Source: an uncultured Flavobacteriales bacterium
GTDB lineage: Bacteria; Bacteroidota; Bacteroidia; Flavobacteriales_D; Crocinitomicaceae
Assembly: GCA_913046365.1 (NCBI GenBank)
Contig: CAJWRM010000006.1
Span: 1-64,000 of the forward strand
DNA length: 64,000 nucleotides
Direction: 5' to 3'
A program made the translations under genes and the position numbers. Shown here in pieces: positions 43,422 through 52,862 of this stretch (the first letter of the stretch is position 1; the number at the start of each line of letters is the position of its first letter). The notes below the pieces were generated by a model, which made no database searches, was not told the DNA's origin, and was given only the letters and a program-made list of their open reading frames with translations.

Positions 43422-44435
43422 TTATAGAATATTCACCTCTCTTTCTAAGTGTACATCAAATTTATTTGCCACGTCTTCAATAATTTGATCCGATAGGCTT
43501 AGTATTTCTTTTCCTTTTGCATTCTTATAGTTCACAAGAACTAAGGCTTGTTTCTTATGCACACCGTAGCGACCTTCAAAGGTTTTTCCTTTCCATCCTG
43601 CCTTTTCTATGAGCCAACCTGCTGCAAGTTTCGATTCATTGTTTGGAGCATCGTAGTGAGGAATATTCGGGTGCTTTTCAAGAAGTATTTGTAAAGTTTT
43701 TTGTGGAACGACTGGATTCTTAAAAAAACTCCCTGCATTTCCAATTTCTTGTGGGTCTGGAAGTTTGGATTGACGTATCGATATAACAGCATTACTCACA
43801 TCCCTGATTGTGGGGTTTGTGATTTCCATCTTCTGGAGCTCGCTCTCAATGGCTCCGTAAGAAGTATTCAGCTTATGTTGGTTTTTACTGAGTCTAAACG
43901 CAACATGACATATAATAAATTCACCTTTCAAATTACGTTTAAAAACGCTTTCACGATAACCAAAAGCACAATCCGTTTTGTAAAATCGTTTTACTTTTCC
44001 CGTTTCAATATGAACGGCATCTAAATATTCAAATACATCTTTTATTTCAACTCCATATGCACCAATATTTTGCATTGGGCTTGCACCTATATTTCCTGGA
44101 ATTAAACTGAGGTTTTCGACACCACCATAATTCATATCAATACATTTAAGCACGAATGAATGCCAATTCATGCCTGCGCCAGCCTCAATAACAATCGAGG
44201 TGCTGTTTTCTTCAATTGTTTTAAACCCAAGGATTTCATTTTTTAGTACTATTCCATTATAATCCTTAGTGAATAAGATATTACTTCCACCTCCAAGTAT
44301 GAATAGAGGTAAGCTTGCTTTTTGATGCAACAACTGTTTTAAATTTTTCACACTATCAAATCGAGCATAATATGCCGTAGACACTTCTATGCCGAAGGTG
44401 TTATATGGTTTTAAAGAAGTGTTCTTATCAAGCAT
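43422..44435 (-). CDS. murB: UDP-N-acetylenolpyruvoylglucosamine reductase
   Basis: 337 residues. FAD-binding 'LPLFILGGGSNILFT', 'SLIPGNIGASPMQNIGAYG', 'CAFGYRESVFK' (type I MurB insert), 'AGSFFKNPVV' and the ending 'AAGWLIEKAGWKGK'. Reduces UDP-GlcNAc-enolpyruvate to UDP-MurNAc in peptidoglycan synthesis. A TAnnTTTG box ends four nt before the ATG, so the message may be leaderless. Confidence 0.95.
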   Translation of the reverse strand: MLDKNTSLKPYNTFGIEVSTAYYARFDSVKNLKQLLHQKASLPLFILGGGSNILFTKDYNGIVLKNEILGFKTIEENSTSIVIEAGAGMNWHSFVLKCIDMNYGGVENLSLIPGNIGASPMQNIGAYGVEIKDVFEYLDAVHIETGKVKRFYKTDCAFGYRESVFKRNLKGEFIICHVAFRLSKNQHKLNTSYGAIESELQKMEITNPTIRDVSNAVISIRQSKLPDPQEIGNAGSFFKNPVVPQKTLQILLEKHPNIPHYDAPNNESKLAAGWLIEKAGWKGKTFEGRYGVHKKQALVLVNYKNAKGKEILSLSDQIIEDVANKFDVHLEREVNIL

Positions 44436-44439
44436 AGCT

Positions 44440-44447
44440 CAAATGTA
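44440..44447 (-). promoter_or_regulatory. -7 box of murB (leaderless candidate)
   Basis: Minus-strand TACATTTG (TAnnTTTG) four nt upstream of the murB ATG at 44435. Confidence 0.45.
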
Positions 44448-44567
44448 CATTCAAAAGTGAAAGCTCTTGGACCTTTACGAAAAAACATACTAACAATAAA
44501 ACCTTAATTTGTCATCTTATTTGCTGTTAAAAAGAGTAAAAAAACCTTTCTACCTCCCAAGTGTTAC

Positions 44568-44575
44568 TATTTTTG
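44568..44575 (+). promoter_or_regulatory. -7 box of the CTP-protease operon
   Basis: TATTTTTG (TAnnTTTG), 31 nt before the ATG at 44607. The region 44436-44567 contains divergent promoters for murB and this operon. Confidence 0.5.
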
Positions 44576-44606
44576 TCGATACGCGTTTTATATTTAAAGA
44601 ACCTTT

Positions 44607-46199
44607 ATGAGATATTTTTCGATATTACTTCTATTCGTTTTGTCAAATACGGTTTATGCTCAATCCAATACCAACGGTCTTTCCACCTCTTTTAAATTTA
44701 AGGAGGTAATCGATAAAGTTTCTATGTATTATGTTGACTCTACTGATGATGAGGGCCTCACCGAGACAGCTATTGTTGCTCTTCTCGAAGAGCTTGATCC
44801 ACATTCCACCTATATTCCCGCGGATGAACTTCAAGCGGCTCAAACCTCTATTAATGGAAGCTTTGTGGGGGTTGGGATTCGCTTTCAGATTATGAAAGAC
44901 ACGCTTAATGTTGTAGCAACCATATCAGGAGGACCCGCAGAAAAGTTAGGCGTTTTGCCTGGAGATAAAATCGTAGTTGTAGATGAAGAAAATATCGCAG
45001 GAGTGGGTTTGCGCAACAGTGACGTTAGGGAAAAGCTCATGGGAGAGCTCGGGAGCAAAGTGAAAGTAGAAATTCAACGCAGGAATTCAAAGAAAAATTT
45101 GGTTTTCAATATTACCAGAGATAAAATCCCGGTTTTTTCAGTTGATTCATATTACATGGTGGATGACCAGACAGGTTATATCAAGCTAAATAGTTTTTCT
45201 CGCCGTTCTCATGAGGAGGTAAGAATGGCATTAAATGATTTAAAAAATCAAGGTATGCGCAATTTGATTTTTGATTTACAAGGAAATGGTGGAGGTTTGC
45301 TTGGCACGGCGCATCGGCTTGCTGACGAGTTTTTGTCAAATAATAAGCTCATTGTTTATTCTGAGGGCCGGGCACAGCCGCGCAATAATTTGCGCTCTGA
45401 ATTTCGAGGTCTCTTTGAGAAAGGAAAATTGATTGTCCTGACGGATGAATATTCTGCGAGTGCAAGTGAGATTTTATCTGGTGCTATACAAGATTGGGAT
45501 AGAGGATTAGTTGTAGGGAGAAGAACTTTTGGAAAGGGCTTGGTTCAGAGACCGATGGGGCTCAGCGATGGTTCTGAAATTCGACTGACCATTGCAAGGT
45601 ACTATACACCATCGGGCCGATTCATACAGAAGCCTTATGATAACGTTGAGACCTATAGAAAAGATATTTCACAGCGATATTTAAATGGGGAGTTTGTGCA
45701 TTCAGATTCTATCAAAATGCCTGATTCTTTAAAGTTTACAACGCTAATCACCAATAGAACTGTTTTTGGTGGAGGCGGGATTATGCCAGATTTTTTTGTC
45801 CCCCTTGATACAAATGGGAATTCAGATTATTATTCTGATTTATTGAGAGGAGGGTTCTTAAATACGTTTTCATATTCATATACAGATGAAAACAGAAAGT
45901 CCCTTTTACAAAAGTATCCAAGCTTCAAAAATTTCAAGGAAGAGTTTAGCTGTGATGATGCATTCATGAAATCATTTTTCAGCTATGTAAGTAGAGAAGA
46001 TGAAACACTAGAAAAAGATGAAGAAGAGTATAAAATCAGTGAAGAGGCGATTAAACTCAGATTGAAGGCGTATTTGGCAAGAAACTTATGGAATACTAAT
46101 GAGTTTTATCAAATCTATAACGACTCGAATGAGATTTTAAATCGAGCGATAGAAATTATACAGAATAACGAATACGATAAAGTGAACCTAGATCGATAA
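44607..46199 (+). CDS. S41 family carboxy-terminal processing protease
   Basis: 530 residues. Signal peptide (MRYFSILLLFVLSNTVYAQ), PDZ domain at about 80-160 ('GVGIRFQI' ... 'LPGDKIVVVDEENI'), catalytic domain with 'GYIKLNSFSRRSHEEV' and the Ser/Lys dyad S285 ('EYSASASEIL') and K310 ('TFGKGLVQ'), 25 apart as in CtpB/Tsp. Likely periplasmic tail-specific protease. Its stop overlaps the fabF start (TAATG), so the two are translationally coupled. Confidence 0.93.
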   Translation: MRYFSILLLFVLSNTVYAQSNTNGLSTSFKFKEVIDKVSMYYVDSTDDEGLTETAIVALLEELDPHSTYIPADELQAAQTSINGSFVGVGIRFQIMKDTLNVVATISGGPAEKLGVLPGDKIVVVDEENIAGVGLRNSDVREKLMGELGSKVKVEIQRRNSKKNLVFNITRDKIPVFSVDSYYMVDDQTGYIKLNSFSRRSHEEVRMALNDLKNQGMRNLIFDLQGNGGGLLGTAHRLADEFLSNNKLIVYSEGRAQPRNNLRSEFRGLFEKGKLIVLTDEYSASASEILSGAIQDWDRGLVVGRRTFGKGLVQRPMGLSDGSEIRLTIARYYTPSGRFIQKPYDNVETYRKDISQRYLNGEFVHSDSIKMPDSLKFTTLITNRTVFGGGGIMPDFFVPLDTNGNSDYYSDLLRGGFLNTFSYSYTDENRKSLLQKYPSFKNFKEEFSCDDAFMKSFFSYVSREDETLEKDEEEYKISEEAIKLRLKAYLARNLWNTNEFYQIYNDSNEILNRAIEIIQNNEYDKVNLDR

Positions 46200-47455
46200 T
46201 GAGGAGAGTTGTTATAACAGGACTTGGAGCATTGACTCCAATTGGAGAGACAATAGATTCATTTTGGGATGGATTGAAGAATGGAAAAAGTGGAGCCGGT
46301 CCCATTACAAAGTTTGATACGGGAAAGTTCAAAGCTAAATTTGCTTGTGAACTTAAAGACTATAATGCTTTAGATCATTTTGATAGAAAGGAGTTGCGTA
46401 AATATGATCCATTTAGTCAATACGCATTAGTGTCAACGGATCAAGCTGTAAAAGATGCAGCACTTAACTTCGACGAGGTCGATAAAACCAGAGTAGGAGT
46501 CATTTGGGGCTCAGGAAATGGAGGGATTCAGACCTTTCAAGATCAAATGACGGAGTTTTGTGAGGGTGATGGTACGCCTAGATTTACGCCTTACTTCATA
46601 CCTAGAATCTTAGTGGATATTGCTTCGGGAATTTTATCTATTAAGTACGGGCTTCAAGGCGTTAATTTTTGCCCAGTATCAGCCTGTGCTACCTCAAATA
46701 CAGCATTGATAGAAGCCTTTAACTATATTAAATGGGACAAGGCGGATCTTATTATAAGTGGAGGTTCAGAAGCAGCAATTAACCAAGCCTCTATGGGTGG
46801 TTTTGCATCTGCTAGAGCGCTGTCAACTAAAAATGATGCGCCTGAATCTGCCTCAATGCCTTTTGATGTTGAGCGGGATGGATTTGTGATGGGAGAGGGT
46901 GCAGGTTCATTAATTGTTGAAGAGTATGATCATGCCATCAAAAGGGGCGCTAAAATATACGCAGAGATTGTCGGTGGAGGAATGGCGGCGGATGCCTATC
47001 ATCTAACAGGTACACACCCAGAAGGAGAAGGAGCAGTCTTAGGTATGCGGGAAGCGCTTCGGGAAGCAGGAATAAGCCCGAATGATATTGATCATATAAA
47101 TATGCATGCAACGTCAACTCCTCTCGGCGACCGTTCAGAATTGATTGCTGCTAAGCGTGTATTTGGAGACGACTCAAATGTTACGATTTCTGCAACAAAA
47201 TCAATGACTGGACATCTTTTAGGCGCAGCAGGTGCTATAGAAGCGATTGCTTGTATCAAATCACTTCAAGAAGACTTTGTTCCCCCTACGATTAATACAA
47301 AAAATATAGAACCCGATTTTGTCAATTTATTTGATTTCCCATTAGGTAAAGGTCGATCGAAGGTTGTAAACTACGCCATGAGTAATACTTTTGGTTTCGG
47401 TGGCCATATTGCCTCCATTGTACTGAAAAAATATTCAGGTCAAAATGAGCGTTAA
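46199..47455 (+). CDS. fabF: 3-oxoacyl-[acyl-carrier-protein] synthase II
   Basis: 418 residues. Thiolase-fold KAS II with catalytic C163 ('PVSACATSN'), H303 ('MHATSTPLGD'), K334 and H339 ('ATKSMTGHLLGAAGA'), and the 'NTFGFGGHIASIV' end. Elongates acyl-ACP with malonyl-ACP. Lies between a protease and a receptor gene, overlapping by one and eleven bases, so the three form an operon. FabF with this protease is not a usual fatty-acid gene neighbourhood (acpP and fabG are absent). Confidence 0.96.
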   Translation: MRRVVITGLGALTPIGETIDSFWDGLKNGKSGAGPITKFDTGKFKAKFACELKDYNALDHFDRKELRKYDPFSQYALVSTDQAVKDAALNFDEVDKTRVGVIWGSGNGGIQTFQDQMTEFCEGDGTPRFTPYFIPRILVDIASGILSIKYGLQGVNFCPVSACATSNTALIEAFNYIKWDKADLIISGGSEAAINQASMGGFASARALSTKNDAPESASMPFDVERDGFVMGEGAGSLIVEEYDHAIKRGAKIYAEIVGGGMAADAYHLTGTHPEGEGAVLGMREALREAGISPNDIDHINMHATSTPLGDRSELIAAKRVFGDDSNVTISATKSMTGHLLGAAGAIEAIACIKSLQEDFVPPTINTKNIEPDFVNLFDFPLGKGRSKVVNYAMSNTFGFGGHIASIVLKKYSGQNER

Positions 47456-49895
47456 GTCCCGTTACTTGTTCTTTTTAGCTTTCATGCCTTTTGTGTTTTC
47501 GGCGCAAAATAAAATTCACGAGGTTAGAGGAAAGGTTTTGGATACCCAAGGAATTCCAATTGAATTCGCTACCGTGAAGCTATTGAGCGCTGGAGATTCA
47601 ACATTGATTCATGCAATGTATGCAGATGAGCAGGGTCAATTTCAGTTCAAGGCTGTCAATTGTAATTCAACTTATATCTTGAAGCTTTCAAATGTTGGAT
47701 ATACCACGAAGCAACTTCCTCCTTTTAGATCTAATACTTGTAGCACGCATGATTATGGTCCTATTGAGCTTTTTGTAGATGTAACACTGAATTTAGAGGA
47801 AGTAAAGGTGCAGGCTCAAATCGACGTACTTAAAGCGGGTATAGACAAAAAGATTTACAATGTTGGGCAGGATATTTCTGTTCGTGGTGGAACAGCAAAT
47901 GATGTATTGAATAGACTTCCTTCTGTTGAGGTGGACGAGGATGGGGGAGTCACGCTTCGAGGGGATGGTTCCGTTATTATTTTAATTAATGGCAGGCCAA
48001 GTTCCTTAAGTGGAGGGAATGGAAAGACATTGTTAGATGCGCTTCCTGCAGGGTCAATCGAGCGTGTGGAAATTGTAGCCAATCCATCTGCAAAGTATGA
48101 TCCCGATGGAACCTCCGGCATCATTAATATTGTCCTTAAGAAAAGTCTTTTCAAAGGGCTGAATGGTGCTGTTTCTTCAAATGTTGGTTCTGGTGATTTG
48201 TCTTCGGGCAATATCTTTGAAGGCAACATATCTTTGAATTACCGGAACAATAAGCTGAACGTATATTCCTCATACAACGGAAGGACCTACAATGGGTATC
48301 GAAATAAATTTTCTGATATCTATGAAAATCTAGGTGAAGACTCAATCGTTAGATTGAATCAGAGCAGATTAGGCACTGACCTGAACAATTCTCAATCCTT
48401 AAGGGCTGGCATTGATTTAAATCTATCTGAACGCCATAAGCTTGGTGTTTTTGGTAATTTAAGCCTAGGAAGAAGAGAACGACGTGGAAACCTTTTGAAT
48501 ACCTTATATCAGTATACTGAATCTCCTAGTAACTTATGGAGGAGAACAAGCTTTGATCCTAAAACAAGAACGAATATTGATTTAGGATTGAATTATGAAT
48601 GGTCCTTTAAGAAGGACAGGGGAAAGCTTCAGTTCAATGTAAACCAATCCTTTGGTGATGAGGATATCAAAGGGTATTACTCAGAAGCCTACTTCACTTT
48701 AGATACTTTGCTAAATGGCGAAGATACGTTGCGGCAACAGCTTGAGAATATTGAATCCAATGATATCAACACTATTCAGCTCGATGTGGAATATATTTTT
48801 CCGAAAATCAATTCAAGAATCGAGTTGGGTGCCAAAAGTATTATTCGGGACCAATCTGTCAGTACCTTTTCTGAAACCTATGATCACGACGCTCAAGCCT
48901 TTTCAGAAGATACATTGGCCAATTTTGATTACCGCTACGATGAACGTATATTTAGCATATATGGAATCTTCGGTCAACAAATTGATAAATTCAAATATCA
49001 ATTTGGGGTTAGGTTAGAGCAGGCTTATCAAATCCCAGAGCTAATTTCCGATTCGAGCTCTATTCCAAATACGTATTTTAATGCATTCCCTTCCGCCCAC
49101 ATTAAATATGCATTAAATGAACGCAATGAGCTTGGCCTGAGCTATAGCCGAAGGATTTCTAGAGCAAGAGCAAATCAGCTGAACCCATTTACAAATTACG
49201 CTGACCCTTTTAATTTGAGACGAGGTAATCCATATTTACAACCAGAATATATTCATTCTTTTGATCTCGCATACACTTTCGAGAAAAAAACATTTTCAAT
49301 TTCTTCAAGCTTATATTATCGCAGAAGTCAAGGGGTAATAACGCGTATAAAAGAATTCTATGACGACAATACGAGTGCAATAACCTATCAAAACTTGAGT
49401 AGTACCAATGCCTTGGGTACTGAAATTGTTTTGATGTTCAAGCCCTTTTCTTTTTGGAGGACAACTGCATCTTTTAATGGTAACTTAGTGGAGTATTACA
49501 CCGATCTCCAAGGTTTGTCTAATACAACCGGAGCTTATGTCAAAGCTAAATTTAATACTGTATTAGACTTTTGGAAAAAGACCGCGAGCTTTCAGGCAAG
49601 TTATGGATACAATGGACCGAGGGTAATGGTACAAGGAACAGTTCAACGAAAAGGAACTTTTGATTTGGCTTTTGAAAAGAAGTTTTTAGACGGCAATATG
49701 GCCTTTGGCATACGGGTCTCTGATTTATTCAATCAACAATCTTTTTATATGGATGCAGTTCGAGAAAATTTCCAACAAATAGCTTACTACAAATGGATGT
49801 CAAGAAGAGTATTTTTGACATTTAATTATAAATTCGGTAAAATTGAATTTAAGAATAAAAGCACCACAGAATTGAATAGCCCAGGACGTCGCTAA
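47445..49895 (+). CDS. Outer-membrane receptor-type protein (CarboxypepD_reg, plug and barrel)
   Basis: 816 residues. Signal peptide (FFLAFMPFVFSAQ), N-terminal CarboxypepD_reg domain ('VRGKVLDTQGIPIEFATVKL', about 28-100), plug region ('VRGGTANDVLNRLPSVEVDEDGGVTLRGDG' pattern, 'SIERVEIVANPSAKYDPDGTSGIINIVLKK' pattern) and a barrel. Matches the OMP_b-brl_3 family of TonB-dependent-receptor-like proteins in Bacteroidota; no SusD follows. Overlaps the end of fabF by 11 bases. Confidence 0.9.
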   Translation: MSVKSRYLFFLAFMPFVFSAQNKIHEVRGKVLDTQGIPIEFATVKLLSAGDSTLIHAMYADEQGQFQFKAVNCNSTYILKLSNVGYTTKQLPPFRSNTCSTHDYGPIELFVDVTLNLEEVKVQAQIDVLKAGIDKKIYNVGQDISVRGGTANDVLNRLPSVEVDEDGGVTLRGDGSVIILINGRPSSLSGGNGKTLLDALPAGSIERVEIVANPSAKYDPDGTSGIINIVLKKSLFKGLNGAVSSNVGSGDLSSGNIFEGNISLNYRNNKLNVYSSYNGRTYNGYRNKFSDIYENLGEDSIVRLNQSRLGTDLNNSQSLRAGIDLNLSERHKLGVFGNLSLGRRERRGNLLNTLYQYTESPSNLWRRTSFDPKTRTNIDLGLNYEWSFKKDRGKLQFNVNQSFGDEDIKGYYSEAYFTLDTLLNGEDTLRQQLENIESNDINTIQLDVEYIFPKINSRIELGAKSIIRDQSVSTFSETYDHDAQAFSEDTLANFDYRYDERIFSIYGIFGQQIDKFKYQFGVRLEQAYQIPELISDSSSIPNTYFNAFPSAHIKYALNERNELGLSYSRRISRARANQLNPFTNYADPFNLRRGNPYLQPEYIHSFDLAYTFEKKTFSISSSLYYRRSQGVITRIKEFYDDNTSAITYQNLSSTNALGTEIVLMFKPFSFWRTTASFNGNLVEYYTDLQGLSNTTGAYVKAKFNTVLDFWKKTASFQASYGYNGPRVMVQGTVQRKGTFDLAFEKKFLDGNMAFGIRVSDLFNQQSFYMDAVRENFQQIAYYKWMSRRVFLTFNYKFGKIEFKNKSTTELNSPGRR

Positions 49896-50437
49896 TCTTT
49901 TTCGCCCTCAAGGTTTTTTAATATTCTCCCTAGTTCTTCAAGTATTGTATTAGGTAATGACATTAGCTCGGTGTTCTTATGTGACCGAAAAAGACCAAGA
50001 AGATCCATGCTGTCCATTTCTTTACCAAGAATGGGTAGGGTAATTTTATTGTAATCGAAGGTAAAGTAATCGCTCCATAGTTTTTGATTAAGAATTAAAC
50101 CATCTATTGCGCGGACTAATGCAATTGCATTTGTCCCAAGTGCAATTTCGCGTTTAAATTTACTTTTGTTCTTTTCATAGCTCAAGAAAAGTGTTTCCCA
50201 ATCGTCTCCGTTTACGGATAATTCTATTGGCTCAAAGACTGCAGATTCAGTATCTTCAAGAAATGAATAAGCGTTATGCAGTGTGGATAATCGTTCTTGT
50301 CTTTTACGCAGAACTTTCGGAATAATTCCTTGATTCAGCATAGATGTCTTTAGCTGAAACAAAAGGGACTCATAAGCCTCGTGTACATCTTCATGCTTAT
50401 CTAATTGGAGAATCAGCTCAGCTTTTTTTCTGTCCAT
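49892..50437 (-). CDS. Uncharacterised protein, TerC-coupled
   Basis: 181 residues, helical and charged, without signal peptide or membrane segment. Starts 'MDRKKAELILQLDKHED'. No family recognised. Its start overlaps the terC-like stop by 20 bases, so it is in the menaquinone/TerC unit and is the last gene, overlapping the convergent receptor gene by four bases. Confidence 0.65.
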   Translation of the reverse strand: MDRKKAELILQLDKHEDVHEAYESLLFQLKTSMLNQGIIPKVLRKRQERLSTLHNAYSFLEDTESAVFEPIELSVNGDDWETLFLSYEKNKSKFKREIALGTNAIALVRAIDGLILNQKLWSDYFTFDYNKITLPILGKEMDSMDLLGLFRSHKNTELMSLPNTILEELGRILKNLEGEKD

Positions 50438-51185
50438 GTTTTCTAAGCTTATTCTTTCGCATTTTGATGTTGAGCATTTCTACGATCAAGGCATACGCCA
50501 ATGCGAAATAGATATATCCTTTGGGGAAATGCTGACCAAAGGCCTCTGAAATCAGGAGAATACCCACGGCGACAAGGAAACTGAGTGCAATCATCTTTAT
50601 CGTTGGACGGCTTGAAATGAAGTCCCCAATTTGCTTTGCAAAGGAGATCATAACAATGATCGAGATGATGATTGCAAAAACAATAATAGCGATTGGGTCT
50701 GAATTGGTTTCTGCGCCGACACCATTTGTCATACCCACGGCGGATATGATCGAATCAAAGCTGAAGATTAAATCAATAATAATAATCTGACCAATAATAT
50801 TTAATAGTCCTTTCTTTTTCTTACTGGTTATGTGATGTTCGTTACTGATGTTCTTATGCATTTCATCAACAGATTTGTAAATAAGGAATAGGCCGCCAAG
50901 CAGAAGAATTAGACTTTGTACACTGAAAGGAGCGTTAAATAAAGTGAATAACGGCTTTGTAAGACCCATCAAAATGGATACAACAGAAAGTAATCCTAAG
51001 CGAAGGATGAGTGCAATGGATAAACCTATGTTTCTCGCTTTTCGTTGGTCTTGAGCTTCAAGCTTCTCGGTAACAATGCTGATGAATAAAATATTATCAA
51101 TCCCTAATACAATCTCTAAAACTGAGAGAATTAATAGGTAAATCCATCCCTCCCAAAACATGAAGATATCCAGGTAATCAAGCAT
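50418..51185 (-). CDS. TerC family integral membrane protein
   Basis: 255 residues, about seven transmembrane segments. The family's paired acidic motifs are present: 'LEIVLGIDNILFISI' (residues about 22-36) and 'IDLIFSFDSIISAVGM' (about 137-152). TerC-type proteins are implicated in metal (Mn2+) export and metalation of exported proteins. The start overlaps menD by eight bases and the stop overlaps the next gene by 20, so it is co-expressed with the menaquinone genes although functionally unrelated. Confidence 0.9.
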   Translation of the reverse strand: MLDYLDIFMFWEGWIYLLILSVLEIVLGIDNILFISIVTEKLEAQDQRKARNIGLSIALILRLGLLSVVSILMGLTKPLFTLFNAPFSVQSLILLLGGLFLIYKSVDEMHKNISNEHHITSKKKKGLLNIIGQIIIIDLIFSFDSIISAVGMTNGVGAETNSDPIAIIVFAIIISIIVMISFAKQIGDFISSRPTIKMIALSFLVAVGILLISEAFGQHFPKGYIYFALAYALIVEMLNIKMRKNKLRKHGQKKS

Positions 51186-52860
51186 TATTTAAATGTTTAA
51201 AGAACCGCTCTAATTCCTTAGGGTTTTCATTTGAATCCGTTGTTAAGAGGAGTAGCTGGGATTTGTTGTCCTGAAAAAAATCAATAATTTGATCTTGAAT
51301 TTTTTTACTTTTTTTACCGGAGTATACTTGAATCCCAAAGCTATTGGCAATAGCCTTAACATCGGTGCCGTGCTTTGCTTCAAAATACCTTTCCAATTGA
51401 TCCGAGGATTTCGAACCATCAATAATCTTGAAAATACCCCCTCCTTTATTATCGAGTACAATTATTTTTAAGTTTTTCGGAAAAGGATCTATCCAGAGGG
51501 CATTGCTGTCGTATATGAATGAAACATCACCACTAATGAAAACATGCTGTGCATTAGGATTGGCAATAGCGCCTCCTACTGCTGTGCTTGTGCATCCGTC
51601 TATACCACTTGTTCCACGATTACATTCATAATGAACATTTGGAACCGGATCGAATAGCTGCATATATCGCACGATGGCGCTGTTTCCGAGATGCAAGGTA
51701 CATTTCTCAGGTAAGGTATGGTAAAGTGCATGGAACACCTCCAAATCTGTATTTGTTTGCGCTTTATTAAAGAAGCTAGGAATGCGATCCTTAACGAGGT
51801 AATCAAGTTGATTCCATGTAGCTTTGAAGTTTTTGTTGTTTAGCAGTGTTGCCTTTTTGTTGAGTAGCTCAAAAAAGGATGTTGGTTTACATTCATAATG
51901 ATCATCTAATCTCAAAAATAAATCGATGCCAATATTACTTTTGTTGATGGCAATATGTCTTTTAGGTGGGTGCTTAATAAAAAAAGATTTGATGCGCTTC
52001 GAAACAATCGCACCTCCGATAGTGATAAGGATATCAGGAACGAATCTTTTTTCTCCTTTAGCATCGATTGAATTTAGTGCTCGGTCGATACAATTTACAA
52101 AGGACCTATCGCTAATCCCTGAGGTGTTTTCATTGAGCACAACAACATTTGAGTTCTTATTAAAATCAACAAGAGCACTTTTTAAAATATAGTCTGTGCT
52201 GCCTTGCCCGCAAAGAACGAGTATTTTTTGATCTCCAAAGCTTTGGATTTCATCTTTAGTTAGAGAAAATACTTTTTCTTTTATTTCCTCTTTTTTATTG
52301 GCTTTTTCCTTTTGAATATGGATATCAGATACTCCATATAGTGGCTCTTCCAGGTGTATGTTCAGATGCATAGGTCGATACGGAGACTCCTGCATTTTGC
52401 CAAAAAAATCTGTAATCGAGTTATGATTCATCTTTCCATTACTATCCTCAACAGAAAGAGATTGCTTTACGTGTTTACCGAATACTTCGTGTTGCATAAT
52501 GGTTTGCCCATGTCCCTTATTGATAAGGCGCTTAGGGCGGTCTGCGGATAAAATTAACAGCCGCTGTTCTCTATAAAAAGCTTCCGATATAGCAGGGAAG
52601 TAGTTTAAAACCGCCGATCCTGAGGTACAACATAATGCAACGGTTTGCTGAAGGGTTTGTGACATTCCCAATGCATAAAATGCAGCGGCACGTTCATCAT
52701 GAATGACATGTGTTTCGAAATCTGGGTGCACATCAAAAGAAATAGCAAAAGGGGCATTTCTCGATCCAGGAGAAAAAACAATGTGTTTAATGCCATGATT
52801 TATGCATTCCTGAATGATTTTTTGTACTACTGGCTTATTGCTGATTTCCATCTTTTGCAA
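51178..52860 (-). CDS. menD: MenD: SEPHCHC synthase
   Basis: 560 residues, full length. ThDP-enzyme fold with 'FSPGSRNAPFAISF' and catalytic E56 ('HDERAAAFYALGM'), the central domain, and the ThDP/Mg site 'HVFISGDVSFIYDSNALW'. Joins isochorismate and 2-oxoglutarate to form SEPHCHC, the first committed step of menaquinone synthesis. The ATG at 52860 follows two bases after the isochorismate synthase stop, i.e. a men operon. Confidence 0.95.
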   Translation of the reverse strand: MQKMEISNKPVVQKIIQECINHGIKHIVFSPGSRNAPFAISFDVHPDFETHVIHDERAAAFYALGMSQTLQQTVALCCTSGSAVLNYFPAISEAFYREQRLLILSADRPKRLINKGHGQTIMQHEVFGKHVKQSLSVEDSNGKMNHNSITDFFGKMQESPYRPMHLNIHLEEPLYGVSDIHIQKEKANKKEEIKEKVFSLTKDEIQSFGDQKILVLCGQGSTDYILKSALVDFNKNSNVVVLNENTSGISDRSFVNCIDRALNSIDAKGEKRFVPDILITIGGAIVSKRIKSFFIKHPPKRHIAINKSNIGIDLFLRLDDHYECKPTSFFELLNKKATLLNNKNFKATWNQLDYLVKDRIPSFFNKAQTNTDLEVFHALYHTLPEKCTLHLGNSAIVRYMQLFDPVPNVHYECNRGTSGIDGCTSTAVGGAIANPNAQHVFISGDVSFIYDSNALWIDPFPKNLKIIVLDNKGGGIFKIIDGSKSSDQLERYFEAKHGTDVKAIANSFGIQVYSGKKSKKIQDQIIDFFQDNKSQLLLLTTDSNENPKELERFFKHLNNA

Positions 52861-52862
52861 AT

